Origin: Streptomyces sp. ICC1
GTDB taxonomy: Bacteria; Actinomycetota; Actinomycetes; Streptomycetales; Streptomycetaceae
Assembly: GCF_003287935.1 (NCBI RefSeq)
Contig: NZ_CP030287.1
Coordinates: forward strand, 2,570,267 to 2,634,266
Length of the DNA stretch: 64,000 bases
Direction of reading: 5' to 3'
Shown here: positions 34,363 through 42,995 of the stretch, in pieces
How the letters are laid out: each line of letters begins with the position of its first letter
How positions within the stretch are numbered: position 1 is the first letter of the stretch
The notes under the pieces: model-generated
Database searches by the model: none
What the model was told of the DNA's origin: nothing
The model's input: only the letters and a program-made list of their open reading frames with translations
Translations under genes and position numbers: made by a program

Positions 34363-34959
34363 ATGGCAGCGCACCACCAGCTCGCGTTCACCGTCGCCCG
34401 CACGGCAGCCGCCGCCCAGCAGGCACGACACCACGTCGTCGCCGGCATCCGTTCTTGGGGCATACGGCTCGACGAGGAGGCACTGGACGGAATCGAGCTG
34501 GCGGCTGGTGAGCTGATTACCAACGCCGTGCGCCACACCACGTCGGGGCTGGTCACCGTCAGTGTCTGCCAGGAGGGGCCTGTGCTTGTGGTCGAGGTGC
34601 ATGACGCTACAAAGGTGCTGCCGCGGCCGGAGCCCTTGAGCGGTAGTTCCGAGTCCGGGCGCGGCCTGTATCTCGTATCCGTGCTCGCCGACCGCCACGG
34701 TGCTGATCTGACTGCGACGGGCAAGCGCTGCTGGGCGGAGTTCGATCTGCCCAGCAGTGCGGGTGATCGAAGGGCGGATCGGGGCAGCAGTCGCGATCAG
34801 CAACTGCTCTCCGGCCACGCCGCCGAAGTGGCTGATCGAGCGGCGACGAGGGTTCGCCCATCGGCAGCGGGCTCGTCATCGAACACCCGCACGAGGGCCA
34901 GGCGTCGGACCGCGGCCCCAGCAGCCGATAGGTCCCGTGTCGGCCAGCTGCTCGACTGA
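34363..34959 (+). CDS. GHKL ATP-binding protein, anti-sigma factor/RsbW-like kinase
   Basis: The 198-residue protein has the HATPase_c_2 motifs: N-box ELAAGELITNAVRH, G1 VVEVHDAT and G2 SGRGLYLVSVLADRHG. A basic low-complexity tail of about 60 residues follows. Streptomyces has many such small ATPases that act as anti-sigma factors or regulators. It is divergent from the TPR regulator and 150 bp upstream of the NUDIX gene, suggesting a role in controlling the operon. Confidence 0.85.
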   Translation: MAAHHQLAFTVARTAAAAQQARHHVVAGIRSWGIRLDEEALDGIELAAGELITNAVRHTTSGLVTVSVCQEGPVLVVEVHDATKVLPRPEPLSGSSESGRGLYLVSVLADRHGADLTATGKRCWAEFDLPSSAGDRRADRGSSRDQQLLSGHAAEVADRAATRVRPSAAGSSSNTRTRARRRTAAPAADRSRVGQLLD

Positions 34960-35112
34960 ATAACGCTGATTCGACGGCAAGTTGGGGGGCCTAGACTCGT
35001 GGGCTTCCCCAGGACACCGGCCGATCACGGTCGACCACGGGACAAACAGTCCCCGGCCCTCTACCGGGCCGGCCCCACGAGTCAGCTTCTGTGCCAAGTG
35101 GAGGTTTTCGTA

Positions 35113-35547
35113 ATGCCCGAGAAGGTCACGAAGGAAAAGGTCCTCGTCTACGTCGTGCGCGACGGGCGCCTGCTGGTGTTCCGCCACACCGACTACTCCT
35201 ACGAGGAGGTCGGCATCCAGGTCCCCGCGGGCAGCATCCGCCCAGGTGAGACCCCGGAGGCCGCCGCCCTGCGCGAAGCCCGCGAGGAGACCGGCCTGTC
35301 GGACTTCAAGATCGTCCGCAAGCTCGGCGAGACCGCGTACGACATCAGCCCGTACCGGTTCGAGATCCAGCACCGGCACGTATTCCACCTGGAGCTCACC
35401 GAGCCGACCCCGGAGCGGTGGATGAGCCAGGAGGACCACGACGGCGAGCAGGAGCCGACTCACTTCGAGTGCTTCTGGATCCCGCTGGAGGCCGCGCACA
35501 TTCTCCAGTCCGGCCAGGGCGCCCTGCTGGGGCGCCTGTCCGACTAG
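35113..35547 (+). CDS. NUDIX hydrolase, first gene of the peptide-type operon
   Basis: ATG 35113 has GGAGG upstream; the longer frame from 34999 lacks a better site. The 144-residue protein has a perfect Nudix box from Gly55 of GSIRPGETPEAAALR through EAREETGL. It hydrolyses some nucleoside-diphosphate-linked compound. It lies 39 bp ahead of the radical SAM gene, which starts behind a strong GGAGGGGG site. Its place in the operon is unexplained; it may clean up or supply a nucleotide cofactor. Confidence 0.88.
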   Translation: MPEKVTKEKVLVYVVRDGRLLVFRHTDYSYEEVGIQVPAGSIRPGETPEAAALREAREETGLSDFKIVRKLGETAYDISPYRFEIQHRHVFHLELTEPTPERWMSQEDHDGEQEPTHFECFWIPLEAAHILQSGQGALLGRLSD

Positions 35548-35586
35548 CCAGTCATCCGGTCACGGCAGCATAGGAGGGGGCAGCCG

Positions 35587-37473
35587 ATGAACCTCAGCAC
35601 AGAACAACGCCACACGATCGACGGGCTCTACCGGAGCCTGAACGCCGATGACACTGGCACCGCGGTGTCGGTCATCGTCAAGACGCGCGGCGAGACGTGC
35701 GACATCGACTGCCTCTACTGCTACGAGAAACGTAAGGAGGCCCCTGGGGGTGCCAGGGTAAGCGCCGACCAGATCAGGCGCCTGGCCGACATCTTCAAGG
35801 GCCGCAAGCTCGCCGTCGAACTCCACGGCGGCGAGCCCCTGACGGCCGGGCGTGAGCACATCGGCGAGATCCTCGCTGAGCTGGCCAGCCTGCCGCAGGT
35901 CGTCCGCGTCAGCCTGCAGACCAACGGTGTCCTGCTCGACGCCGACTGGCTCGACATGTTCGACACCCTCTGCCCTGACCTCCAGATCGGTATCTCCCTC
36001 GACGGTGACGCCCAGGGCAACGCCTGGCGCGTCGGCTACGACGGCAAGCCCGTGTATCCGCGCGTCGCCGCCGCCCTGAACCTGCTCGCGGAGCGGGGCC
36101 GGAGCGTCGGCGTGATCGCCGCGGTGACCCCGGCGGTGCTGGACCGCGCCGAAGAGGTGCTGGACCACCTCGCCGGCTTCGGTTCGGTCAACGCGATCAG
36201 CTTCGTACCCTGCTTCGACTCCACGATCCGCCGCTCCACGGCCCTGCCGAGCAGACGCAAATCGGCCAGCCGACTGCTTCAACAGGCTGCCGTGAACGCG
36301 GCCGATGGCCCGGCCTGGGCGATCCATCCCGACGAGTACGCCCAGTTCGTCCTTGCCGCCACCGCCCATTGGATCACCGCCGGGCACTTCGCCCGCATCA
36401 AGCTCGAACCGGCCGTCTCCACGATCCGGCGATTACGGGGTCTGCCGACAGGGTTCTGCCACTTCTCCGACCTCAAGTGCGACCACGTCTTCACCCTCTA
36501 CCCCGATGGCCGCCTCGGCAGCTGCGACGAACTGCCCTGGCCACAGGCCCGCCTCACCCAACTGGAGTCCACAGCCGACGAGCACGAGGTGGTCCGCGCC
36601 CAGCAGGACTTGTTCCTCCTGAATCAGGGCAAAGCCCTGATGGACAAGTGCACGACCTGCGACTACCGCACCACCTGCGGCGGAGGGTGCATCGCCACCC
36701 GCTGGCGCCAGGACCCGGCCAACGATCGCGACGCGTACTGCGACTACCGCATGCGGATGATCGACGGCGTCGCCGCACTGCTGGCCCAGCCCGCGCACCC
36801 CGCCGGCACCTGGTGCCAGACCCTGCGCTGGCGCCCGCGCACCCCGAACAGCATGCGCGACGTGAACGCCTTCCTGACCAGCTGGGATGCTCGCGACCTC
36901 GCCCACGGCGCGGTGAGGCTGCACACCAGCGAGCACGGCAACATCAACACCGTGGGCCTCGCCGGTATCCACGAGGCCGACGATCTGACCCCAGCCCACC
37001 CGATGTGGCAGGCGGCCATCGAACCCGGCGTCTGGCCGTTGGTCGACACGGTCACCCGAGCCTGGGGGCTGGTCACGTACGACAGCTGCCAGGGCCACCA
37101 GTACACCGGCGTGGACCTGGCCCCAACGGGTCTGCGCATCGGGCTCCTCCCCCGCGACCGCCAGGAGTACGCCCGCGCTGCTGCGGCACTGTGCCGGGCT
37201 GCCACCTTCGCAAGATCCCTCCTCCCCGCAGGCATCGAGGTCAACGTCGGTCGCTCGGAGCTCACCTGCGAGATCACGGGCACCACCACCCCGGTCCTCG
37301 ACCTGAGCTTGGACCCCGGCTCCGGTCAAGGGTGGGACGGCTACTTCGCCCGCCTGAACGAGGCCACCGCTGTGTTGGCCGCAGCCCTCGACGCCGAGCG
37401 CCCCAAGGCCGAATCCGCGTGCGTCTGCCCGCTGCCGGTGTCGCCGCAAGCCCCCGAGGGGGTGCTGCGATGA
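35587..37473 (+). CDS. Radical SAM/SPASM peptide-modifying enzyme with extra C-terminal domain
   Basis: 628 residues. The radical SAM cluster motif CDIDCLYC uses Cys38, Cys42 and Cys45, and ELHGGEPL follows at 79-86. A SPASM/twitch-type region contains Cys291, 298, 313, 355, 358, 364, 368 and 385 (CTTCDYRTTCGGGC), enough for two auxiliary Fe-S clusters. Such enzymes usually install thioether or C-C crosslinks in ribosomal peptides. An additional domain of about 200 residues (415-615, including RAWGLVTYDSCQGHQYTG) is not part of normal SPASM enzymes, and I do not recognise it. No PqqD-like recognition domain is obvious. The stop overlaps the next start (ATGA). Confidence 0.9.
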   Translation: MNLSTEQRHTIDGLYRSLNADDTGTAVSVIVKTRGETCDIDCLYCYEKRKEAPGGARVSADQIRRLADIFKGRKLAVELHGGEPLTAGREHIGEILAELASLPQVVRVSLQTNGVLLDADWLDMFDTLCPDLQIGISLDGDAQGNAWRVGYDGKPVYPRVAAALNLLAERGRSVGVIAAVTPAVLDRAEEVLDHLAGFGSVNAISFVPCFDSTIRRSTALPSRRKSASRLLQQAAVNAADGPAWAIHPDEYAQFVLAATAHWITAGHFARIKLEPAVSTIRRLRGLPTGFCHFSDLKCDHVFTLYPDGRLGSCDELPWPQARLTQLESTADEHEVVRAQQDLFLLNQGKALMDKCTTCDYRTTCGGGCIATRWRQDPANDRDAYCDYRMRMIDGVAALLAQPAHPAGTWCQTLRWRPRTPNSMRDVNAFLTSWDARDLAHGAVRLHTSEHGNINTVGLAGIHEADDLTPAHPMWQAAIEPGVWPLVDTVTRAWGLVTYDSCQGHQYTGVDLAPTGLRIGLLPRDRQEYARAAAALCRAATFARSLLPAGIEVNVGRSELTCEITGTTTPVLDLSLDPGSGQGWDGYFARLNEATAVLAAALDAERPKAESACVCPLPVSPQAPEGVLR

Positions 37474-38102
37474 AGCCCGGCGACGCGGTCACCCTCCACC
37501 AGCTCCTGGGACGCATCGCCTACTTCCACACCCTGTTCATCGAACCCGCCCTCTCCTCCAGCAAGCAGCCCAGAGCGGGCGAGTCCTGCTGCAACCACAA
37601 GAACACCGCGGGATACCGACAGCCAGACGTCGGGACCGTGCTGGCCAGGACCGCTTGGGCAGTCCTCGACGAGATCGCGACCACCCTCGGCGAGCATCTC
37701 CGCCTCTGCCCGGAATCCGACCACCGGTGCTGCGCGACCTGCCGCATCGCAGCCTCCGGCGCCGCCATCGCCCAGGCGTGGACAGTCACCGAACACCGCT
37801 CGTACGGCTTGCCGCTGCCTCCGGACCCCCTCGTACGGGCCTGCGGCACCACGGCCGCAACCCGTCTCGCCCTCGTCTTCACCCAGCAGCACGGGGCCTC
37901 GTGCGGCGCCCTGGCCCAGGCCGAGACAGCTGACGCCGGCCTACTTCCCGACAGCGGCGACTTGCCGTTGACCGGAGAGCTCCTCGCCCTATGGCAGGAC
38001 CCGCTGGCTACCACCCGCAGCCCGGTCGTCAGCTGGCTCAACCACTGCACGGACCTGAACGACATCCACCGCGTGCTCCAGCAAGGGGGAACCACGAAGT
38101 GA
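37470..38102 (+). CDS. Unknown Cys-rich protein of the peptide-type operon
   Basis: ATG 37470 overlaps the radical SAM stop. The 210-residue protein is mostly helical with clustered Cys and His (GESCCNHKN, CPESDHRCCATCR), suggesting metal binding. No family recognised. Tight coupling on both sides implies it works with the neighbouring enzymes, perhaps as a partner or electron-transfer protein. Confidence 0.65.
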   Translation: MKPGDAVTLHQLLGRIAYFHTLFIEPALSSSKQPRAGESCCNHKNTAGYRQPDVGTVLARTAWAVLDEIATTLGEHLRLCPESDHRCCATCRIAASGAAIAQAWTVTEHRSYGLPLPPDPLVRACGTTAATRLALVFTQQHGASCGALAQAETADAGLLPDSGDLPLTGELLALWQDPLATTRSPVVSWLNHCTDLNDIHRVLQQGGTTK

Positions 38103-38833
38103 TCCACATAGCCGAGACCGTCGGCGTCGGAAGCATCGAGAACTTCCTCAGCGACGCCGAGCGGACCCACCTCGCCGACCTGATGAACGACGTCCTGACC
38201 AGCGGCGGCACCAGCCGCTTCGGTGACGAGCGCCGTACCTCCATCCATGAAATCCCCGGCCACAGCCCCGAACAGGCCATGGCCGTCTACGAGCCCGCCG
38301 GACGCGTCGAGATCCCCTCGATCCCCCCGGCCGCCGAGAAGCTCCTGGGCGACGCCTTCGAACGCGCTCGCCCGGCGCTCGCCCGCGTCATGCCCGCGAT
38401 CACCCTCTGCCGGCCGTGGACATACGTCGAGTACGGCGTAGGCCAGCACATCACCAGCCACCTCGACGGCATCGCCCCCGACCCGCTCGCCTGGCCCCGC
38501 CAGATCGCCGGCATCAGCGTCGTGATCACCCAGGCCGACGCCGGAGGCGACTTCTACGTCGAGACCGCCTCCAGCGACCGCCTGTGGAACGGTAAGGCCC
38601 CCGACGCCGCTCCGAACGGTTACGCGGAGGGCATGTGGCTGACCTACGACGGAGCCGACAACTCCGCGACCTGGTTCCAGCAGATGCCCCGAACCCGCTG
38701 GAGCGTCGCCCCAGCGCCCGGTACCGCCCTGCTATACGGCTCCCAGCTCGCGCACGGAACCCTTCCGGTCACCGCGGGCCGGGTCGCCAAGTTCATCAGC
38801 TGGCTCATCGCCGAGCCCACCACGGCGGGGTGA
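38099..38833 (+). CDS. 2-oxoglutarate/Fe(II)-dependent oxygenase (prolyl-hydroxylase-like)
   Basis: GTG 38099 overlaps the previous stop. The 244-residue protein shows the facial triad HxD at His121-Asp123 (ITSHLDG) and the distal His219, nine residues before Arg228 (LAHGTLPVTAGRVAKF), the usual 2OG-binding Arg position. It probably hydroxylates a peptide side chain or small molecule. It is distinct from the HExxH protein encoded downstream, so the operon may contain two separate oxygenases. Confidence 0.82.
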   Translation: MIHIAETVGVGSIENFLSDAERTHLADLMNDVLTSGGTSRFGDERRTSIHEIPGHSPEQAMAVYEPAGRVEIPSIPPAAEKLLGDAFERARPALARVMPAITLCRPWTYVEYGVGQHITSHLDGIAPDPLAWPRQIAGISVVITQADAGGDFYVETASSDRLWNGKAPDAAPNGYAEGMWLTYDGADNSATWFQQMPRTRWSVAPAPGTALLYGSQLAHGTLPVTAGRVAKFISWLIAEPTTAG

Positions 38834-38837
38834 GCAC

Positions 38838-39485
38838 GTGCTCCTGGCCCTGGAAGGCATAGCCGGCGCCGGAAAGAGCACCCTCCGCGACCGGCTCCTG
38901 GCCGCCGCCCACGCCGAGGGCATCCCCCTCAGTCACATCGGCCAGTTCTCCTGGCTCTCCCACCCGGCCACTCGCACGCTGATCCGCCTGCGGGCCGGGC
39001 ACGGCGGAGACGAGCAGGAGGCCATCGAGGCCGCCGCCCAGGACCTGGCCCTGCACTCCCGCTTCAACATCGCCGTCGCCCTCACCGAGGGCCCGGTCCT
39101 CGCCGACCGGCTCACCCTCTCCACCGCCTGCCTGCTCGCCCTGCTCCACGGGCAGCCCGTCGACGCGTACGTCGAGCGCCTCGCCGAGCAAACCCGGGCC
39201 CGACCGCAGCTGACCGTTCTGCTGACCACCGATCCCGCCATCTGCCACGCCCGCATCATGCGACGTGCCACAAAGCGGCGCTTCACCGAACAGGCCGAGG
39301 CCGCCACCCGGCTGGCCGCTCTCTACAACGAGGCCGTAGACGCCTGGACCAAGGCCACCGGTCTTCCCGTGCTGAAGCACGCCTGCACGACCTATGCCGA
39401 CCTCGAAGCCCTGGTCGACGCCTGCATGGAGGACCTCCGCTCGGCCGACAGCCCCGCGGCCCCGCACAAGGAAGCGAGCCGATGA
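38838..39485 (+). CDS. dTMP-kinase-like P-loop kinase
   Basis: GTG 38838, four bases after the previous stop. The 215-residue protein begins MLLALEGIAGAGKST, a Walker A loop of thymidylate-kinase type. Other blocks are LTEGPVLADRLTLSTA and VLLTTDPAICHARIMRRATK. Housekeeping dTMP kinase would not be expected here, so the substrate may be different. The end overlaps the Ser/Thr kinase start (ATGA). Confidence 0.75.
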   Translation: MLLALEGIAGAGKSTLRDRLLAAAHAEGIPLSHIGQFSWLSHPATRTLIRLRAGHGGDEQEAIEAAAQDLALHSRFNIAVALTEGPVLADRLTLSTACLLALLHGQPVDAYVERLAEQTRARPQLTVLLTTDPAICHARIMRRATKRRFTEQAEAATRLAALYNEAVDAWTKATGLPVLKHACTTYADLEALVDACMEDLRSADSPAAPHKEASR

Positions 39486-40348
39486 ACCTGCACTCGATGC
39501 ATCCCGCAGCCTGGGTACTCGATCAGCTCCGCACGGACGGCTGGCACATCAGCGACCTCCTCGCGTTCACGCGAGCCAGCACCCTCGTCAGAGCGAACCG
39601 CCCCGGCCAGGAGGATGTCGTGCTGAAGGCGGGCTTCGGCAGCAACCACGTCCTGGCCGAGCTCGACCCCAGTGAGAAGCCCGCCGCGTACGGCTTCTAC
39701 TGGTACGCGCAGATGACCGAGACCGAACGCGCTCTCACCCGTGAAGACTTTCGCCACGAAGCGGAGCTGACCGCCGCCGCAGGAGCAACTGATCACATCG
39801 TCCCGCTGCTGGAACATGGCAGCTCGGAGCGATTCGACTGGTACACCATGCCGCACTGCGACGGCGGGAACTTCCGGGCCTTCATGACCTCGTCAAAGGA
39901 CACCGGGAAGGGCCTCAGCATCCTCACCGACGTCGCCGACGGCCTGGACAATCTGCACCAGCGCGGGATCGTCCACCGCGACGTCTACCAGGAGAACATC
40001 CTCATCGACCAGGACCGGGGCCTGATCACCGACCTCGGAGCCGCCCGCCGCCGGTCCACCCCGCGCGGGCCTGAACACCGCGGCCCCGAGGTCCACTGGC
40101 CGCCGGAATACCTCACCGGCTACCACGAAGCCACCCCTGCAGCCGACGTGTTCAGCCTCGCCGTCCTCGTCTACCGCTACCTGTGCGGGGACATCCCCCG
40201 CCTGGCCGGCCGCATGAACCTGCCCCTCATCCCGGAGCCCCTGCGCGGCGTCGTGACCGCCGCACTCTCCGACGACGCGGACGACCGCCCCTCTATGGAC
40301 GACCTGCGCACCGCGCTCCGCACCGCGGCCGACCTGCAGCTGCGCTGA
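39482..40348 (+). CDS. Eukaryotic-type Ser/Thr protein kinase
   Basis: The 288-residue kinase domain has Lys49 (VVLKAG), the catalytic loop HRDVYQEN (His165-Asn172) and DLG in place of DFG at 184-186. HWPPEYLTGY and ADVFSLAVLVYRYLCG follow. The Gly-rich loop is poorly formed. There is no transmembrane or PASTA region, so it is cytosolic. It lies directly upstream of the candidate precursor peptide, which is rich in Ser/Thr, so the peptide or an operon enzyme is a plausible substrate (inference). Confidence 0.85.
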   Translation: MNLHSMHPAAWVLDQLRTDGWHISDLLAFTRASTLVRANRPGQEDVVLKAGFGSNHVLAELDPSEKPAAYGFYWYAQMTETERALTREDFRHEAELTAAAGATDHIVPLLEHGSSERFDWYTMPHCDGGNFRAFMTSSKDTGKGLSILTDVADGLDNLHQRGIVHRDVYQENILIDQDRGLITDLGAARRRSTPRGPEHRGPEVHWPPEYLTGYHEATPAADVFSLAVLVYRYLCGDIPRLAGRMNLPLIPEPLRGVVTAALSDDADDRPSMDDLRTALRTAADLQLR

Positions 40349-40461
40349 CCAACACGAGGGAGCCCCTCATGCCCAGGGCGAGATCTCCGCCCCGAATCCG
40401 GCCCCAAAGCCGAGCAAGTGGAACAAGCCGAAGCCAACGAGACCGAAAGGCGGAACACCCC

Positions 40462-40605
40462 ATGAACCAGGACCGCATCGCCGACTTCCTCGCCAACGTC
40501 GAGGACCTGCGCGGCGAGGACGAGACCGTCCGTACCACCGCCCACACCTCCAGCGTCTCGGCCGAGGGCTGGCCGGCGGCCGAGGCGGAGACCACCACCG
40601 CCTGA
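40462..40605 (+). CDS. Candidate RiPP precursor peptide, 47 residues
   Basis: ATG 40462 follows GAAAGGCGG. The peptide begins with a leader-like helix (MNQDRIADFLANVEDLRGED) and ends in a short Ser/Thr/Ala-rich segment containing one Trp-Pro (TSSVSAEGWPAAEAETTTA). The same frame is open to ATG 40369, which has GAGGGAG and would add 31 basic residues, but these look non-coding. Position between enzyme genes, small size, biased C-terminus and a strong hairpin right after it are typical of RiPP precursors. There is no Cys, so thioether crosslinks are excluded. Confidence 0.6.
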   Translation: MNQDRIADFLANVEDLRGEDETVRTTAHTSSVSAEGWPAAEAETTTA

Positions 40606-40617
40606 ACACCCACAGCC

Positions 40618-40688
40618 GCCCGGCGCTCTGAGCGCCGCCGGTGAACACACCTGGGGCCGGGCTACCAGCACCTGCGGCCCGGCCCCAG
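40618..40688 (+). terminator. Hairpins after the precursor gene, likely attenuator
   Basis: A small hairpin at 40621-40637 (CGGCGCT/AGCGCCG) is followed by a perfect 12-bp stem at 40651-40662 and 40677-40688 (CTGGGGCCGGGC) with a 14-base loop. There is no U-tract. This suits a partial terminator that keeps precursor mRNA in excess over downstream enzymes. Confidence 0.65.
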
Positions 40689-40722
40689 ACCCAGACCCAC
40701 CACCGAACAGGAGAGCCGCCTC

Positions 40723-41634
40723 GTGCACACCCTCGCCGACCTCTTCGGCCTCCCGCCGATCGACCGCCTGCACCACGAGCGGACGCAGCGCATCCACGCG
40801 CTCATCCGCCCCGAAGCCCAGCCGCCTCAGTCCAGCACCAGTACTGCGGCCGACTACTGCCTGGCCCATCACGCCCTCGAAGGAGCCGAAGCAGCCGCCC
40901 ACGCCGGCGATGCCTCGACCTTCGACTGGTACGTCGCCCATCCCGACGCTGGGGCCACCACCAGCTCCATCCCTACCGCGGTCGGCACACGCATGGTCGT
41001 GGCACCCGCACTCGCCGACCTGCCCCGATCCGCGATCTCCGAGACCCCCTACTACGTCCTGGGCCCCGGTACCGAGCCGGCCCAGCCCCACCTGCTCAGC
41101 CTCGCGGCCGACGCGTACGCCAGCGCCGCACGAGCGGGCTTCCGCGATCTACTCGCCTCGCACGCCGTCGTCCTGTGCCTGCTGCGGACCAAGAGCCTCG
41201 GCGAGATCCTCGACAGCTGGACCATCAGCCGCCTGCCCGGCACGGTCTTCATGGACCACGTCGACGACCCGGTCATCCTGGCCCGCGACCTCATCCACGA
41301 GGCCGGACACAACTGGCTGAACGACGCCCTCGCGGCAACGGGAAGCAAGATCAGCGACGCCGCGCACTTCCACTCCCCGTGGAAGCAGACAACACGGCCG
41401 GCGTTCGGCTTCCTCCACGCCTGCTGGGCGTTCCCGCTCACTATGCTGTTCACCGCGCACGCGCTGAACAGCACCAAGGGAGACCTTCACCGGTTCCTAG
41501 CTGCCTACCTCGACCAGCAACGAAGCCTCCTCGCCGACACCGCACCCGACCATGCCCGCGCTCTGGAGCTGATCAGCGATGACGGACTCCGCCACCGCCT
41601 CGCTGCCGCCCACCACCAGGCCCTCGCCCTGTGA
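40723..41634 (+). CDS. HExxH-motif protein, possible alpha-ketoglutarate-dependent peptide hydroxylase
   Basis: GTG 40723 with AGGAGA upstream. The 303-residue helical protein has HEAGH at 192-196 in ARDLIHEAGHNWLND. HExxH proteins of this size, found next to radical SAM/SPASM genes, were first taken for proteases. Some are now described as 2-oxoglutarate-dependent peptide beta-hydroxylases. I cannot decide between hydroxylase and protease from sequence alone. It overlaps the next gene (GTGA). Confidence 0.65.
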   Translation: MHTLADLFGLPPIDRLHHERTQRIHALIRPEAQPPQSSTSTAADYCLAHHALEGAEAAAHAGDASTFDWYVAHPDAGATTSSIPTAVGTRMVVAPALADLPRSAISETPYYVLGPGTEPAQPHLLSLAADAYASAARAGFRDLLASHAVVLCLLRTKSLGEILDSWTISRLPGTVFMDHVDDPVILARDLIHEAGHNWLNDALAATGSKISDAAHFHSPWKQTTRPAFGFLHACWAFPLTMLFTAHALNSTKGDLHRFLAAYLDQQRSLLADTAPDHARALELISDDGLRHRLAAAHHQALAL

Positions 41635-42926
41635 ACGCGGCCCGCAACGAGGAGCCCGGCCTGTCCCTGCTGGTCCACCGGTCAGGCGAAGAGCCCGCTC
41701 TGCTGCACACCGGTCTGGCCAGCCTCGAACACGGACTGCCCATTGGACCGGACACCACCTTCAACGTCGGCTCGGTCGCGAAGCAGATCACCGCCCACCT
41801 GATCCTGCTCGCCGCGCATGACGATCTCCTGCGCCTGGACCAGCAGGCCGCGGACCTGCTGCCCCGACTCAAGATCAGCGATGTCACTGTCGCGGACCTG
41901 GTCACCCACCGTTCGGGCATACGCGATGCCGAGTCCCTGCTCTCCCTCGCCGGCTTCCGGGACCTCGACCACTACACGGCCGACGACCTGCGAACCCTCG
42001 CTTACCGGCAGGACCAGCGCGCCGTCCCCGAAGGCCGCTTCCTCTACAGCAACACCAACTACCTCCTCCTGGCAGAGATCCTCGAAACGGTCCACCGCAC
42101 CACGCTGCCCGACCTCGCCCGGCACCGCATTTTCGGCCCGCTCGGCATGGACGCCACCCACTTCAAGAGCGACCCCCACCAGGTCATCCCCGGATCCGCA
42201 TCCGCCTACCAGGCCACTCACCACGGCTGGCAGCACACGGAAACGCCGGTCACCCTGCCCGGACCCGGCACCCTATGGACCACCGTCGGCGACCTCGACT
42301 GCTGGCTCACCCGCCTCCACCAGCGCTGGCAGCACCCCCACCAACTCCCCTGGCAGGAAGCTGTCGACTACGAGCCCAGCGACCACGAGCCCTATCTCTA
42401 CGGCCCCGGGCTCTACGCCGACGCCCGCCCCGGCCGCACTGCCGTCTTCCACTACGGCCACGAACAGGGCTTCTCCGCCGCTGCCCACGTGGAAGCGTCA
42501 GGGCTACGCGTGGTCTCCCTGTCCAACAATGCCGAGCTCTCGGCCGACCGCATCAGCGCCGCCATCCTCCGGGACCTCCACAAGCAGCCGATGCTGGCCC
42601 CTAAGGAAGTCCTCCTCCGCACCGCGACCCTGGCGCAAACCCCGAGTACTGCCGTACGAGACCAGCCCACACTCAACGACTACGTCCAGCGGACAGAGCT
42701 CGGTACCTTCACCTGCACCCAGGCCCCCGGCAGCCTGCGACTCACCCGCAGCGCCGGCGCCCTCCACCTGTGGCGCCGAGGAACAAGGGACCAGCTCACC
42801 CCGACGGGGCCGGGCATCTACACCGGCAATGGCTACACCCTCACCGTGTCCAGCAGCACGGACCAGGTCGACCGCTTCACCCTCGACCTCGACCGCGCCC
42901 CAGGACTCACGTACATCCGCCAGTAG
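41631..42926 (+). CDS. Serine hydrolase of the class C beta-lactamase/DD-peptidase fold
   Basis: GTG 41631 overlaps the HExxH stop. The 431-residue protein has SVAK (SxxK) near residue 48, YSN in RFLYSNTNYLLL, and HYGHEQGF at the third-motif position. A C-terminal lipocalin-like beta domain (LGTFTCTQAPGSLRL) is as in D-aminopeptidase or esterase relatives. No signal peptide is present, so it is cytoplasmic and not a resistance beta-lactamase. It could trim the leader or act on the product. Confidence 0.82.
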   Translation: MNAARNEEPGLSLLVHRSGEEPALLHTGLASLEHGLPIGPDTTFNVGSVAKQITAHLILLAAHDDLLRLDQQAADLLPRLKISDVTVADLVTHRSGIRDAESLLSLAGFRDLDHYTADDLRTLAYRQDQRAVPEGRFLYSNTNYLLLAEILETVHRTTLPDLARHRIFGPLGMDATHFKSDPHQVIPGSASAYQATHHGWQHTETPVTLPGPGTLWTTVGDLDCWLTRLHQRWQHPHQLPWQEAVDYEPSDHEPYLYGPGLYADARPGRTAVFHYGHEQGFSAAAHVEASGLRVVSLSNNAELSADRISAAILRDLHKQPMLAPKEVLLRTATLAQTPSTAVRDQPTLNDYVQRTELGTFTCTQAPGSLRLTRSAGALHLWRRGTRDQLTPTGPGIYTGNGYTLTVSSSTDQVDRFTLDLDRAPGLTYIRQ

Positions 42927-42995
42927 CCACCCACCACGAACCTACTTCCCGCCCCCGCCTCACCGGCTGGCAGAAGATCGAACCGGAGACTCCCG

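Noticed and set aside
40369..40461. Longer form of the candidate precursor starting at ATG 40369
   Set aside because: It has a good ribosome site, but the added 31 residues are Arg/Ser/Pro-rich like non-coding frame; kept only as an alternative.
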